Part shown: positions 6,094-14,051 of the stretch, piece by piece
Layout: every line of letters begins with the position of its first letter
Numbering within the stretch: position 1 is the stretch's first letter
NCBI GenBank assembly: GCA_016303085.1
Contig: JAEDMI010000031.1
Span: 1 to 16,010, forward strand
Source of the DNA: Acetatifactor sp.
Lineage (GTDB): Bacteria > Bacillota > Clostridia > Lachnospirales > Lachnospiraceae
DNA: 16,010 bases
Direction: 5' to 3'
Notes under the pieces: model-generated
What the model was told of the DNA's origin: nothing
Seen by the model: only the letters and a program-made list of their open reading frames with translations
The model's database searches: none
Position numbers and translations under genes: made by a program

Positions 6094-7179
6094 TTAATAG
6101 AATACGTGATTTCCGATTACCAGACCCTCACGACCGTTATTGCGTCGGAAGTGTGTCATGTCACCTACATTCGACACTCCGGACAGAGCCTCCTCGGCTG
6201 CTCTGATGCAGCTTTCGTAAATCCTCCCGGATTCATACACTCTGTTTACCTTTCCACTCATAGCGGGTGTAAACTGTCCGGATGCATAAATAACACCGTG
6301 GATACTGTCCGGATACGCAGCACTTCTCACACGGTTCATGACGACCGCACCCACTGCCACCTGTCCCTCGTAAGGCTCTCCTCCGGCTTCACACTGAATC
6401 AGTGCTGCCAGTAACAGAGTCGTATCGGCATCGGTCGTATATGCGCCGTAATTCACATGGCGCTTTGCCTCCGCTTCAGCCGCCTCACGGGCTTTAATTT
6501 CATCAATAGTCTCTCCTGCGTCAATCAGGAAATCCAGTTCTACATATTCTGCGGATACATAGCCGTCACTGCCCTCATAATCGATGCATACCCAGCCGCT
6601 CTCCTCGTCATTCTTTATCACTTCCACAATCTCTCCCTTGGGAAGCAAACCGTACACGCCCGCTTCCGTGTTGGGTTCCATTCTGACACGAAGAGTCTCG
6701 GTATTGACAGTGGCAATCATTTTTCCCACATCATTGGCAAGAGCCAGTGCATCCTCACCAAACAACAAATATTCATCGGATGCCCATCCGATGATATTAC
6801 CCGATTGAAGCTTGGTCCATCCGTCTCTTCTGTCCAGGATTGTTCCGCCACAGTCCTTATACAGCTTTCCGACTTTATCGGCCGTCTCGCTGGTATCACT
6901 TCTTACGTTGAGCGCACTCTTCACATTTGCCATGACCAGATTGCTTACGCGCTCGTCTTCCTCTTTCTCCCAAAGGCTCAGGTTCAGTTCCCTTGCAGTA
7001 GCATTTACAATTTCGGTGGAATTGGTAACATCGGGGTTTAAAAGAGCCGCCACGCCGCCACGCAAATACTCCAGGGAATCACTGCCGCCGGCTTGAACGG
7101 TCATGTTCATCTGCACTGTCAGGAAAAAGGATAGAAGCAATCCTGACACCGCAGCAAACAGCCTTCTGCTTTTTGCCAT
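6094..7179 (-). CDS. Secreted cell wall hydrolase with two SH3b domains (SleB/Hydrolase_2 family)
   Basis: Probable peptidoglycan hydrolase of 361 residues, exported. Residues 1-30 form a signal peptide (SRR, then LFAAVSGLLLSFFLTVQM, likely cut after VQA). Two bacterial SH3 domains follow (about 84-139 with KSALNVRSDTSE; about 157-216 with ETLRVRMEPNTE), usually wall-binding. A short Ala/Glu-rich linker (about 222-240) leads to the Hydrolase_2 domain (252-361). That domain has LIQCEAGGEPYEGQVAVG with the presumed catalytic Glu264, then FTPAMSG and the terminal IGNHVFY. The ATG at 7179 is chosen for its strong GGAGG 8 bases upstream; a TTG at 7206 is in frame but lacks a site. The family includes spore cortex lytic SleB, but vegetative members with SH3b are common in Clostridia, so a germination role is not implied. 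It has its own promoter and terminator. Confidence 0.93.
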   Translation of the reverse strand: MAKSRRLFAAVSGLLLSFFLTVQMNMTVQAGGSDSLEYLRGGVAALLNPDVTNSTEIVNATARELNLSLWEKEEDERVSNLVMANVKSALNVRSDTSETADKVGKLYKDCGGTILDRRDGWTKLQSGNIIGWASDEYLLFGEDALALANDVGKMIATVNTETLRVRMEPNTEAGVYGLLPKGEIVEVIKNDEESGWVCIDYEGSDGYVSAEYVELDFLIDAGETIDEIKAREAAEAEAKRHVNYGAYTTDADTTLLLAALIQCEAGGEPYEGQVAVGAVVMNRVRSAAYPDSIHGVIYASGQFTPAMSGKVNRVYESGRIYESCIRAAEEALSGVSNVGDMTHFRRNNGREGLVIGNHVFY

Positions 7180-7226
7180 TTTCTTTACCTCCGAAACAAA
7201 TCTCAACTAGAATTATTCCGTTTTCT

Positions 7227-7262
7227 TAATAAATTTATTACAAAGTTGTTAAATTTGTTACG
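7227..7262. repeat. AT-rich palindrome and TTGTTA direct repeats in the hydrolase leader
   Basis: TAATAAATTTATTA (7227-7240) is a perfect 14-bp palindrome. Next to it, TTGTTA occurs twice at 9-base spacing (7246-7251 and 7255-7260, plus strand). The pair recalls TGTWAH-type WalR half-sites but with 3 rather than 5 bases between them. The sites lie just downstream of the predicted start point, where a regulator could act. Confidence 0.35.
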
Positions 7263-7268
7263 GAAGGT

Positions 7269-7297
7269 ATCATAGCAGACATTAAAATATTTGTCAA
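7269..7297 (-). promoter_or_regulatory. Strong promoter for the cell wall hydrolase gene
   Basis: On the minus strand, a consensus -35 TTGACA (7292-7297), a 17-base spacer and -10 TATGAT (7269-7274). The predicted leader is about 80 bases and carries the AT-rich palindrome and repeats. Confidence 0.8.
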
Positions 7298-7314
7298 GTT
7301 TCTGCATCGAGACT

Positions 7315-7336
7315 CAGTTCAGCCATGGCTGAGCTG
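7315..7336. repeat. 22-bp near-perfect palindrome after proC
   Basis: Palindrome centred on CCATGG with TCAGCC/GGCTGA arms and outer CAG/CTG, one mismatch per half. It lies 6 bases past the proC stop and 18 bases upstream of the hydrolase -35. With no T-run it is at best a weak terminator; it could also be an operator for the next promoter. Confidence 0.45.
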
Positions 7337-7341
7337 TTCAT

Positions 7342-8142
7342 TTATGACATGCTCCGCGATTTCTCGATGCATGCCTCCATGGCGTCCATCACAGCAGCGC
7401 GCATTCCCTTTTCCTCCAGCACCTTGACTGCCTCAATGGTGGTTCCGCCGGGAGAACATACCATATCCTTCAGTTCACCGGGATGTTTTTCCGTCTCCAA
7501 TACCATTTTAGCGCTTCCCAGAACGGACTGCGCTGCAAACTCATATGCCTGCTTTCTTGGCATTCCTGCCGCCACAGCCTCATCAGCCATCGCTTCTATA
7601 AACATAAATACATAGGCAGGAGAACTTCCGCTGACTCCCACCACAACGTCCATCAGTCTCTCGGGAACCACACTGGCCTTGCCGAAGGACTCCATGAGCG
7701 TCACCACCTTCTCCAAATCCTCCTCAGAAACCTCATCTCCCGCGCATATCCCGGTACACCCCTCCAGAACCAGCGCCGGTGTGTTGGGCATACAGCGGAC
7801 AATTTTCAATTCAGGTCTTCCGAAAGCCTCCTTGAGATAGCCGAGAGTTCTTCCCGCCGCTATGCTCACCACAAGGGTCTCCGCCTTCACGGCAGAGCGG
7901 ATTTCTTCGATTACTTCCGGAAAGAACAACGGTTTTACAGCCAAGAACAAAATGTCTGATTCCGCTGCAACTTTTTTATTATCAAGAACGGTTGTTATAT
8001 TAAATCTTGTCTTAATCTTCTCCGCGGTGGCACTTGTTTTTGAGGATCCTATGACATCCTGTGATTCCACCAGCCCCTTTCCCAGCATACCTCCAATCAT
8101 GGCAGTTGCCATATTTCCCAAACCGATAAATCCTATTTTCAT
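7342..8142 (-). CDS. proC: Pyrroline-5-carboxylate reductase
   Basis: Last step of proline synthesis: NAD(P)H-dependent reduction of 1-pyrroline-5-carboxylate to proline, cytoplasmic. The 266-residue length is normal. The N-terminal Rossmann motif is MKIGFIGLGNMATAMIGGM; LAVKP (67-71) is the second dinucleotide strand and MPNTPALV (118-125) is a family hallmark. The C-terminal signature runs from about 198 to 236, ending LKDMVCSPGGTTIEA, with the conserved SPGGTT. ATG start with GAGGGAGG 7 bases upstream. It lies 71 bases downstream of the TrmH-family gene with no clear promoter between them, so the two may share a transcript although their functions are unrelated. Confidence 0.96.
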   Translation of the reverse strand: MKIGFIGLGNMATAMIGGMLGKGLVESQDVIGSSKTSATAEKIKTRFNITTVLDNKKVAAESDILFLAVKPLFFPEVIEEIRSAVKAETLVVSIAAGRTLGYLKEAFGRPELKIVRCMPNTPALVLEGCTGICAGDEVSEEDLEKVVTLMESFGKASVVPERLMDVVVGVSGSSPAYVFMFIEAMADEAVAAGMPRKQAYEFAAQSVLGSAKMVLETEKHPGELKDMVCSPGGTTIEAVKVLEEKGMRAAVMDAMEACIEKSRSMS

Positions 8143-8213
8143 TATCTGGCCTCCCTCTTTCTTCTATAAATAATATGTGACCGTATTCCCACCGGGGAAA
8201 ATATCCGTACTCA

Positions 8214-9014
8214 CTAATTGCTTCCGGCGTAGCTTCGTTGCCTGTGGGCTTCGTACATCAACAGCGAAGCTGCAATTGCTGCATTTAGAGATTCAACCTT
8301 ACCTTCCATGGGAATCTTCAGATATTCCCCTGCCAGCTCCGATGTCTCCCTGCTCAGTCCGTTTCCTTCATTCCCAATCAGAAAAGCCGTCCCTTCCCGG
8401 AAAGAAAAACTGTCGTAATACTTTTTCCCGGCAAGATGAGCTGCATAGGTATGTATTCCTCTTTCCTGCATCTTGAGTATCGCATCTTTCAAATTGTCCA
8501 CATATAAAAAAGGGACTCTGAAGATAGACCCCATGGTTGCCCTTATCACCTTTGGATTAAAAATATCAACCGTCTGACAGCTCATAATAATTCCCGTTAC
8601 GCCCGCACCTTCCCCTGTTCGCACAATGGTTCCCAGATTACCGGGATCTTGCAGTTTTTCCAATACAACCAGCAATGGTGTCGGCACGTCAAGCAATTTG
8701 TCCAGGTCATAGTGTGGCTGCTTCATTACACACAAAATCCCCTGAGGCGTCCTGGTGTCTGACATTTTTGCGAACAGCTCATCCGACACGGTTTCAAAGC
8801 CAACCCTGTCCAACTTTTTCCGCAATATCGGCTGGGAATCCGCCCTCGCCAGTGCTTCCTGTGACAAATATACCTCTCTGATAGCCTCCTCCGGAGCCTC
8901 CTCAAACATCTTGAACCCCTCCGTCAGAAACACTCCCGCACTGCGCCTTTCCCTGGCTTTTGTCTGCCATTGCACCACCTGCTTTACCTTCTGGTTTGCA
9001 CTGCTGGTAATCAT
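8214..9014 (-). CDS. TrmH-family (SpoU) RNA 2'-O-ribose methyltransferase
   Basis: Probable S-adenosylmethionine-dependent 2'-O-methyltransferase acting on rRNA or tRNA. Residues 1-100 are the N-terminal substrate-binding domain (ITSSANQKVKQV, VFLTEGFKMFEEA). The C-terminal knotted SPOUT domain has all three motifs: DPGNLGTIVRT (123-133, with the catalytic-type Arg), FLIGNEGNGLS (211-221) and IPMEGKVESLNAAIAAS (234-250). Length, 266 residues, fits the YsgA/TsnR-like and RlmB-like subgroups; the exact target nucleotide cannot be assigned. ATG start with AGAGGAG 7 bases upstream. It follows the pfkA terminator and precedes proC. SAM is the product of metK in this same window, but the link is only metabolic. 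Confidence 0.92.
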   Translation of the reverse strand: MITSSANQKVKQVVQWQTKARERRSAGVFLTEGFKMFEEAPEEAIREVYLSQEALARADSQPILRKKLDRVGFETVSDELFAKMSDTRTPQGILCVMKQPHYDLDKLLDVPTPLLVVLEKLQDPGNLGTIVRTGEGAGVTGIIMSCQTVDIFNPKVIRATMGSIFRVPFLYVDNLKDAILKMQERGIHTYAAHLAGKKYYDSFSFREGTAFLIGNEGNGLSRETSELAGEYLKIPMEGKVESLNAAIAASLLMYEAHRQRSYAGSN

Positions 9015-9033
9015 TTCGCATCTCCTCTTCTCT

Positions 9034-9090
9034 TCGATACTTTACCGCATTGCTCTGCCGCATCGATACTTACAGCATATCATACCGCAT
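9034..9090 (-). repeat. Short direct repeats in the leader of the RNA methyltransferase gene
   Basis: Plus-strand TCGATACTT occurs at 9034-9042 and 9063-9071; TACCGCAT occurs at 9043-9050 and 9083-9090; a related GCCGCAT is at 9058-9063. They make up most of the untranslated stretch upstream of the gene. Confidence 0.5.
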
Positions 9091-9103
9091 AGGCTTTACG
9101 CAA
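9074..9103 (-). promoter_or_regulatory. Weak candidate promoter for the RNA methyltransferase gene
   Basis: On the minus strand, -35 TTGCGT (9098-9103), an 18-base spacer and -10 TATGCT (9074-9079). A promoter is expected here after the pfkA terminator, but the match is only moderate. Confidence 0.3.
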
Positions 9104-9106
9104 CAG

Positions 9107-9146
9107 CTATAAAGTAAGCGGCCTCCCTTTCCGGGAAAGCCGCCTT
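9107..9146 (-). terminator. Rho-independent terminator after pfkA
   Basis: A two-part stem with GCGGC pairing GCCGC (9118-9122 / 9139-9143) and an inner TCCC/GGGA stem, followed on the minus strand by TTACTTTAT. The U-tract is interrupted, but the GC-rich hairpin lies 23 bases past the pfkA stop. Confidence 0.75.
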
Positions 9147-9169
9147 GCATTTGCCATATAAACAAATTC

Positions 9170-10144
9170 TTAAACAGTCAACAGATGTGCAACCTCAAAC
9201 TGATACTCGTCAATGCCCTTCTCCATCTTCAGAGCATCCTCGATATCGAAGTCAACAAACTGTCCCTTCTTATAGCCTACCACTCTGTTGGTCTTGCCCT
9301 GAAGCATAATATCCACGGCATAAGCTCCCATAATTGAAGCATAATAACGATCTATTGCAGTAGGATTGCCGCCTCGCTGCATGTAGCCGAGGATGGTAGC
9401 CCGGGTTTCAATACCGGTAGCCGCTTCGATTCTCCGTGCCATGGAGGTAGAATGTCCAATGCCCTCTGCATTAATAATAATGTGATGGGTTTTGCCCTTC
9501 TTACGGCTGTCGATAATATGATTAATAATTTCCTGCTCGTTGTAATCATATTTTTCGGGGATAAGCACATCCTCCGCGCCGTTTGCGATTCCGCACCAAA
9601 GGGCGATATATCCTGCATTTCGTCCCATAACCTCAATAATACTGCAACGCTCATGAGAGGAAGATGTATCCTTTACCTTGTCAATTGCCTGCATGGCAGT
9701 ATTTACCGCAGTATCAAAACCGATGGTGTAATCAGTGCACGCAATGTCAAGATCAATGGTTCCGGGAAGTCCCACTGTATTGATGCCCAGTCTGGAAAGC
9801 GCCTGAGCCCCGCGGTAGGAACCGTCTCCGCCAATTACCACGATACCATCGATGCCATGCTTCTTGCAGATATCCGCGCCCTTCTTCTGGTACTCTGCCT
9901 TCTTGAATTCCAGACATCTCGCCGTACCCAGGACAGTACCGCCACGCTGGATAATATCAGACACGTTGCGGGCTTCCAAATCTACAATCTCTTCATTTAA
10001 CAGGCCCATATAGCCTCTCTTAATACCTTTTACTTTCAATCCTCTGGAAATTGCGGTACGAACAACTGCACGGATAGCCGCATTCATACCCGGCGCATCT
10101 CCTCCACTCGTCAGTACTGCAATTGTTTTTATCTCATTTGCCAT
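9170..10144 (-). CDS. pfkA: ATP-dependent 6-phosphofructokinase
   Basis: Phosphorylates fructose 6-phosphate to fructose 1,6-bisphosphate, the committed step of glycolysis, in the cytoplasm. The 324-residue length is typical of bacterial PfkA. Motifs are the N-terminal LTSGGDAPGMNAAIRA, GGDGS (105-109; Gly rather than Asp after GGD marks the ATP-using type), PGTIDLDI (127-134) with the catalytic Asp131, MGRNAG (173-178), ETRAT (246-250) and QRGG (256-259). Two odd residues are Leu132, where the common motif is TIDND, and Tyr254, where E. coli PfkA has the His of GHIQRGG. ATG start with AGGAGG about 8 bases upstream. It follows dnaE by 74 bases, an arrangement familiar in Firmicutes, and has its own promoter and terminator. 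Confidence 0.96.
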   Translation of the reverse strand: MANEIKTIAVLTSGGDAPGMNAAIRAVVRTAISRGLKVKGIKRGYMGLLNEEIVDLEARNVSDIIQRGGTVLGTARCLEFKKAEYQKKGADICKKHGIDGIVVIGGDGSYRGAQALSRLGINTVGLPGTIDLDIACTDYTIGFDTAVNTAMQAIDKVKDTSSSHERCSIIEVMGRNAGYIALWCGIANGAEDVLIPEKYDYNEQEIINHIIDSRKKGKTHHIIINAEGIGHSTSMARRIEAATGIETRATILGYMQRGGNPTAIDRYYASIMGAYAVDIMLQGKTNRVVGYKKGQFVDFDIEDALKMEKGIDEYQFEVAHLLTV

Positions 10145-10172
10145 AGCCTACCTCCTGCATGTGAACATACAC

Positions 10173-10201
10173 ATTTTAATCCATTTTTCTGCGTATTTCA
10201 A
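10173..10201 (-). promoter_or_regulatory. Promoter for pfkA
   Basis: On the minus strand, -35 TTGAAA (10196-10201), a 17-base spacer and -10 TAAAAT (10173-10178), in the dnaE-pfkA gap. There is no strong dnaE terminator (only a 5-bp stem at 10209-10224 overlapping the stop), so pfkA may also receive read-through. Confidence 0.6.
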
Positions 10202-10218
10202 TAGGTTTCGTTAGATAT

Positions 10219-13200
10219 TTAACGAGTTTTTACAGTTTTTACATTTTCAGCGCCAAAAAGTTCCTGCAACTTTACCGTCAGACTCTCATCTGCATTTACA
10301 CGCATGTTTGGAGGCAAAACCTTCATTTCTCTGGTATTCTTTAAAAAGATTACCACATCGTCGTTTCCGTCAGAATCTGCAATAGCCTCAAGCAACTCCT
10401 GTTCCCGGCTATGATAATTTCCCGCATCGGAAAATTGAAGCCAGATTCTCCGCTCACTCTTGCCCGATGCAAAAACAGTCTGGCCGCCGGCACTGCCATA
10501 GTTATTTCTGCGGCCTCCAAAGCCCTGACCCGAACTGCCGTAGCCGCCTCTTCGGCTCTGAAAAATCGGAGCTCCGCCTGCCTGCTCTGCTTCCTCAAAG
10601 CTGACAATCTGCTCACAAATCAGCTTTCCGTCCTTATCCTCCTCCACAGAAGCCCGGCCCTTGACAAATATCTTTGCATCTTCGTTCAATATTGCACTAT
10701 ATTTTTCATAGTCTCTGGGAAATACCACAATTTCCACATTTCCCACCAAGTCCTCCAGATTCAGAAAGGCCATGACCTGATTGTTACGGGTATACTTAAT
10801 GGTTTTGTCAGCAATCAGACCGCCCACAACCGCGTCTGTCTGATCCTCCACGCGGACAGTGTTTGTCTCTTCGTCCAGCGCAAAATCGTTGGTAGTGTTG
10901 GTAATATATCTCTGCCAGATTTGTTGGTAGGATTCCAATGGATGACCGCTCAGATAAATACCCAGAACTTCCTTTTCAAAGGCCAGCATCATATCCTTTG
11001 TATACTCTCCAACCTCCGGCATACGGATATCAAATTCATCTTTTTGGGAATCGTCCGCTATGTCAAAGAGTGACATCTGTCCCGCCAGATTGCTCTTTTT
11101 ATCCTTTGTTATATGATCCATAATCTGGACATACACACTCATAAACTGTTTTCTGGTTCCCCCCAGGCTGTCCAGCGCTCCCGCCTTAATAAAATTCTCA
11201 ATGGCGCGCTTATTCAGATCCTTATCTGCCATTCTGGTGATGAAATCCTTCAGATTGGTAAAGGGTCCCCGAAGCTTTCTTTCCTCCACGATTCCGTCGA
11301 TAACCGGTCTTCCGATGCTCTTGATTGCAGTCAGCGCATAGCGTATTTTGCCGTCAGACACCGCGAAACCGCTGTGGCCCTCATTGATATCGGGCGGCAA
11401 CAGTTCAATTCCCATGCTTCGGCTGGTCAGTATATATTCCGAAAGTTTCTTGGGATTATCTATGACAGAAGTCATTAATGCCGCCATAAATTCCACCGGA
11501 TAATAATATTTCAGCCAGGCAGTCTGTAAAGTCACAACCGCATAACATGCCGCATGGGACTTGTTAAACGCATACTTGGCAAAGTCCATCATTTCGTCAT
11601 AGATGCCCGTCGCCACCTCTTCGCTGATTCCCTTGGATACACAGCCCGGAACGCCTTCTTCCTTGTTTCCGTAGACGAAGTTTGCACGCTCTTTTTCCAT
11701 TACAGCCTGCTTTTTCTTGCTCATGGCACGGCGCACCAGGTCGCTTCGTCCCATGGTATATCCACCCAGCGAACGGACAATCTGCATTACCTGTTCCTGA
11801 TAGACAATACAACCGTAGGTAGGCTTTAAAATCGGTTCCAGCTGAGGACAGGCATAAGCTACCGCCGCATTGCTGTTTTTTCCCTTGATATATTTCGGAA
11901 TAAAGTCCATGGGACCCGGACGATACAGAGAGATTCCCGCAATAATATCCTCCAGGCTCTGGGGACGCAGTTCTTTCATAAAGTTCTTCATCCCCGGACT
12001 CTCCAGCTGAAATATTCCGTCCGTCTTTCCGGTTCCGATAGATGCCAACACCTGCGGGTCATTGTAGTCGATATTGTCAATATCAATGTGTTTTCCCGTA
12101 GTCTCTTCGATAAAGTTGACCGCATCACGGATTACCGTCAGGTTTCTCAACCCCAAAAAGTCCATCTTCAGCAGACCAAGCTCCTCCAACGTGGTCATGG
12201 TAAACTGGGTAGTGATGGAACCGTCGCTTCCTCTGGACAAAGGGACAAATTCATCTGCCGCCTTGGGACAGATGACAACACCTGCCGCATGCATACCGGT
12301 ATGCCTGGGCAGCCCTTCCAACCGCTTACACATATCAATCAGACTATGCACCTGTTCGTCCTCCTGATAAAGCTTGCGGAACTCAGGATTTTTCTCCAAT
12401 GCCAAATCCAGCGTGATATTCAATTCATTTGGCACCATTTTTGCGATGGAGTCCGCCAGCGCATAAGGCAAATCCATAACGCGGGCCACATCTCTGATAA
12501 CACCCTTAGCAGCCAAAGTACCAAAGGTGACAATCTGCACTACCTTTTCAGCTCCGTATTTTTTGCTGACATAATCAATGACCGCCTGTCTGCCGTTGGG
12601 GCAAAAGTCCACGTCAATATCGGGCATGGATACACGCTCCGGATTTAGGAAACGCTCAAACAGCAAATCATAACGGATGGGATCAATATTCGTTATTTTC
12701 AGGCAATAGGAGACTATACTCCCCGCCGCGGATCCTCGCCCGGGCCCCACAGGAATACCGTTGGACTTGGCATAATTGATAAAATCCCACACAATGAGGA
12801 AATAATCCACATAACCCATGGTCTTAATGACACCCAATTCGTAGTCCAGTCTCTCCCTGAGTGTCTGCCCTGTCTCACCTGCAGGCCGGTTTCCGTCCCC
12901 GTAACGTTCCTTCAGACCATCGTCACACAATTTGTTTAGGTAGGTCCAGGAGTCATAGCCCTCCGGCACCTCGTAATGGGGCAGTTTTGTCTCTCCAAAG
13001 GTAATCTCCACATTACAGCGGTCGGCAATAACCTGAGTATTCTCCACTGCTTCCCAAGCGTAGGGAAACAGCCCTTTCATTTCCTCTTCGCTTTTTACGA
13101 AATACTGGCCGCCTTCATAACGCATCCTGTCCTCGTCCGCCAGTTTTTTTCCTGTTTGGAGGCACAGCAGAATATCATGAGGCTCCGCATCTTCGGCATA

Positions 13201-13830
13201 GGTGTAATGGACATCATTGGTAGCCACCAGCGGGATGTCCAGTTCACGGCTCATTTTCAGAAGCTCTGTGTTCACCAGTTTTTGCTCCGGAATACCATGA
13301 TCCTGCAATTCCAGAAAATAGTTCCCTTTTCCGAAGCAGGCTTCATACTTTCTTGCAGCCTTTCTGGCTTCGTCAGGCAGTCCCTTGACAATATATCTCT
13401 GCACTTCACCTGCCAGGCAGGCAGACAGTGCAATAATGCCCTCATGGAACTGATTTAATACCTCCATATCCACACGGGGTTTATAGTAATAACCCTCCGT
13501 AAAGCCTTTGCTCACAATTTTTACCAGATTTGCATATCCGGTATTATTCTCTGCCAGAAGAACCAGATGATAATATCTGTCCTCGCCGCCGGTAAGTTCC
13601 TTGTCAAATCTGGAGTTGGGAGCCACATAGACCTCACAGCCCAAAATAGGCTTAATACCCTCTGCCCTTGCAGCACGGTAAAAATCAATCACACCGTACA
13701 TGACGCCGTGATCCGTAATGGCTGCACTGTTCATTCCCAGCTGTTTCACCCGCGCTACATATTCTTTTATTTTGTTGGAACCGTCCAGAAGAGAATATTC
13801 CGTATGAACATGAAGATGTGCAAATGCCAT
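10219..13830 (-). CDS. dnaE: DNA polymerase III alpha subunit (DnaE type)
   Basis: Replicative DNA polymerase catalytic subunit of 1203 residues, close to DnaE1 length. The N-terminal PHP domain (about 1-270) starts AHLHVHTEYSLLDG. It keeps ITDHG, GCEVYV and ATNDVHY, so most metal-binding residues look intact. The polymerase core has GPGRGSAAGS, PDIDVDF with catalytic Asp404 and Asp406, and the third catalytic Asp557 in MDFLGLRNL. YQEQVMQIVRSLGGY and FNKSHAACYA mark the fingers region. A helix-hairpin-helix (about 880-920) and an OB fold (about 1000-1080) follow. A Gly/Arg-rich linker (about 1087-1118) precedes a C-terminal domain. ATG start with GGGAG 8 bases upstream. Firmicutes often carry PolC as well, so this may be the DnaE partner rather than the sole replicase; polC is not in view. 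Confidence 0.97.
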   Translation of the reverse strand: MAFAHLHVHTEYSLLDGSNKIKEYVARVKQLGMNSAAITDHGVMYGVIDFYRAARAEGIKPILGCEVYVAPNSRFDKELTGGEDRYYHLVLLAENNTGYANLVKIVSKGFTEGYYYKPRVDMEVLNQFHEGIIALSACLAGEVQRYIVKGLPDEARKAARKYEACFGKGNYFLELQDHGIPEQKLVNTELLKMSRELDIPLVATNDVHYTYAEDAEPHDILLCLQTGKKLADEDRMRYEGGQYFVKSEEEMKGLFPYAWEAVENTQVIADRCNVEITFGETKLPHYEVPEGYDSWTYLNKLCDDGLKERYGDGNRPAGETGQTLRERLDYELGVIKTMGYVDYFLIVWDFINYAKSNGIPVGPGRGSAAGSIVSYCLKITNIDPIRYDLLFERFLNPERVSMPDIDVDFCPNGRQAVIDYVSKKYGAEKVVQIVTFGTLAAKGVIRDVARVMDLPYALADSIAKMVPNELNITLDLALEKNPEFRKLYQEDEQVHSLIDMCKRLEGLPRHTGMHAAGVVICPKAADEFVPLSRGSDGSITTQFTMTTLEELGLLKMDFLGLRNLTVIRDAVNFIEETTGKHIDIDNIDYNDPQVLASIGTGKTDGIFQLESPGMKNFMKELRPQSLEDIIAGISLYRPGPMDFIPKYIKGKNSNAAVAYACPQLEPILKPTYGCIVYQEQVMQIVRSLGGYTMGRSDLVRRAMSKKKQAVMEKERANFVYGNKEEGVPGCVSKGISEEVATGIYDEMMDFAKYAFNKSHAACYAVVTLQTAWLKYYYPVEFMAALMTSVIDNPKKLSEYILTSRSMGIELLPPDINEGHSGFAVSDGKIRYALTAIKSIGRPVIDGIVEERKLRGPFTNLKDFITRMADKDLNKRAIENFIKAGALDSLGGTRKQFMSVYVQIMDHITKDKKSNLAGQMSLFDIADDSQKDEFDIRMPEVGEYTKDMMLAFEKEVLGIYLSGHPLESYQQIWQRYITNTTNDFALDEETNTVRVEDQTDAVVGGLIADKTIKYTRNNQVMAFLNLEDLVGNVEIVVFPRDYEKYSAILNEDAKIFVKGRASVEEDKDGKLICEQIVSFEEAEQAGGAPIFQSRRGGYGSSGQGFGGRRNNYGSAGGQTVFASGKSERRIWLQFSDAGNYHSREQELLEAIADSDGNDDVVIFLKNTREMKVLPPNMRVNADESLTVKLQELFGAENVKTVKTR

Positions 13831-13864
13831 AACTCTGCTCCCTTTCCTGTAACTCTACCATTCC

Positions 13865-13893
13865 AATATACTGAAAACAGCGGAATTTGTAAA
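13865..13893 (-). promoter_or_regulatory. Promoter for dnaE
   Basis: On the minus strand, -35 TTTACA (13888-13893), a 17-base spacer and -10 TATATT (13865-13870), about 35 bases before the start codon. Confidence 0.65.
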
Positions 13894-13982
13894 GTGGAGG
13901 ATTGAGCCAAATATACTGTTTCCGACAGCACTGCCCACGTTCACTCCGCCGGCTTTCTCATCACTGTAAAAATATCCTCCCG

Positions 13983-14022
13983 AAAAAAAACGCTTGTTAA
14001 GGAAATTTTCCCCAACAAGCGT
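13983..14022 (-). terminator. Rho-independent terminator after metK
   Basis: ACGCTTGTT (13990-13998) pairs perfectly with AACAAGCGT (14014-14022), with an inner GGAAA/TTTCC extension, followed on the minus strand by a run of eight T residues (13983-13990; the first overlaps the stem base). It lies 29 bases past the metK stop. Confidence 0.92.
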
Positions 14023-14051
14023 GAATCAGACTTTCGTCTCCTGCTAAACTG

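Noticed and set aside
7180..7206. TTG start for the cell wall hydrolase at 7206
   Set aside because: The in-frame extension contains the ribosome-binding site for the ATG at 7179 and no site of its own.
7315..7336. Terminator for proC
   Set aside because: The palindrome is good but no T-run follows on the minus strand; kept only as a repeat.
8143..8213. Separate proC promoter or a terminator between the methyltransferase gene and proC
   Set aside because: A TATTAT box has no -35 at proper spacing, and the only hairpin (TTCCC/GGGAA) lacks a T-run.
13896..13980. GGAGGAT/ATCCTCC inverted repeat spanning 85 bases upstream of dnaE as a small RNA or leader
   Set aside because: A 7-bp match across this distance is weak, the interior does not fold convincingly, and it lies upstream of the predicted dnaE -35.
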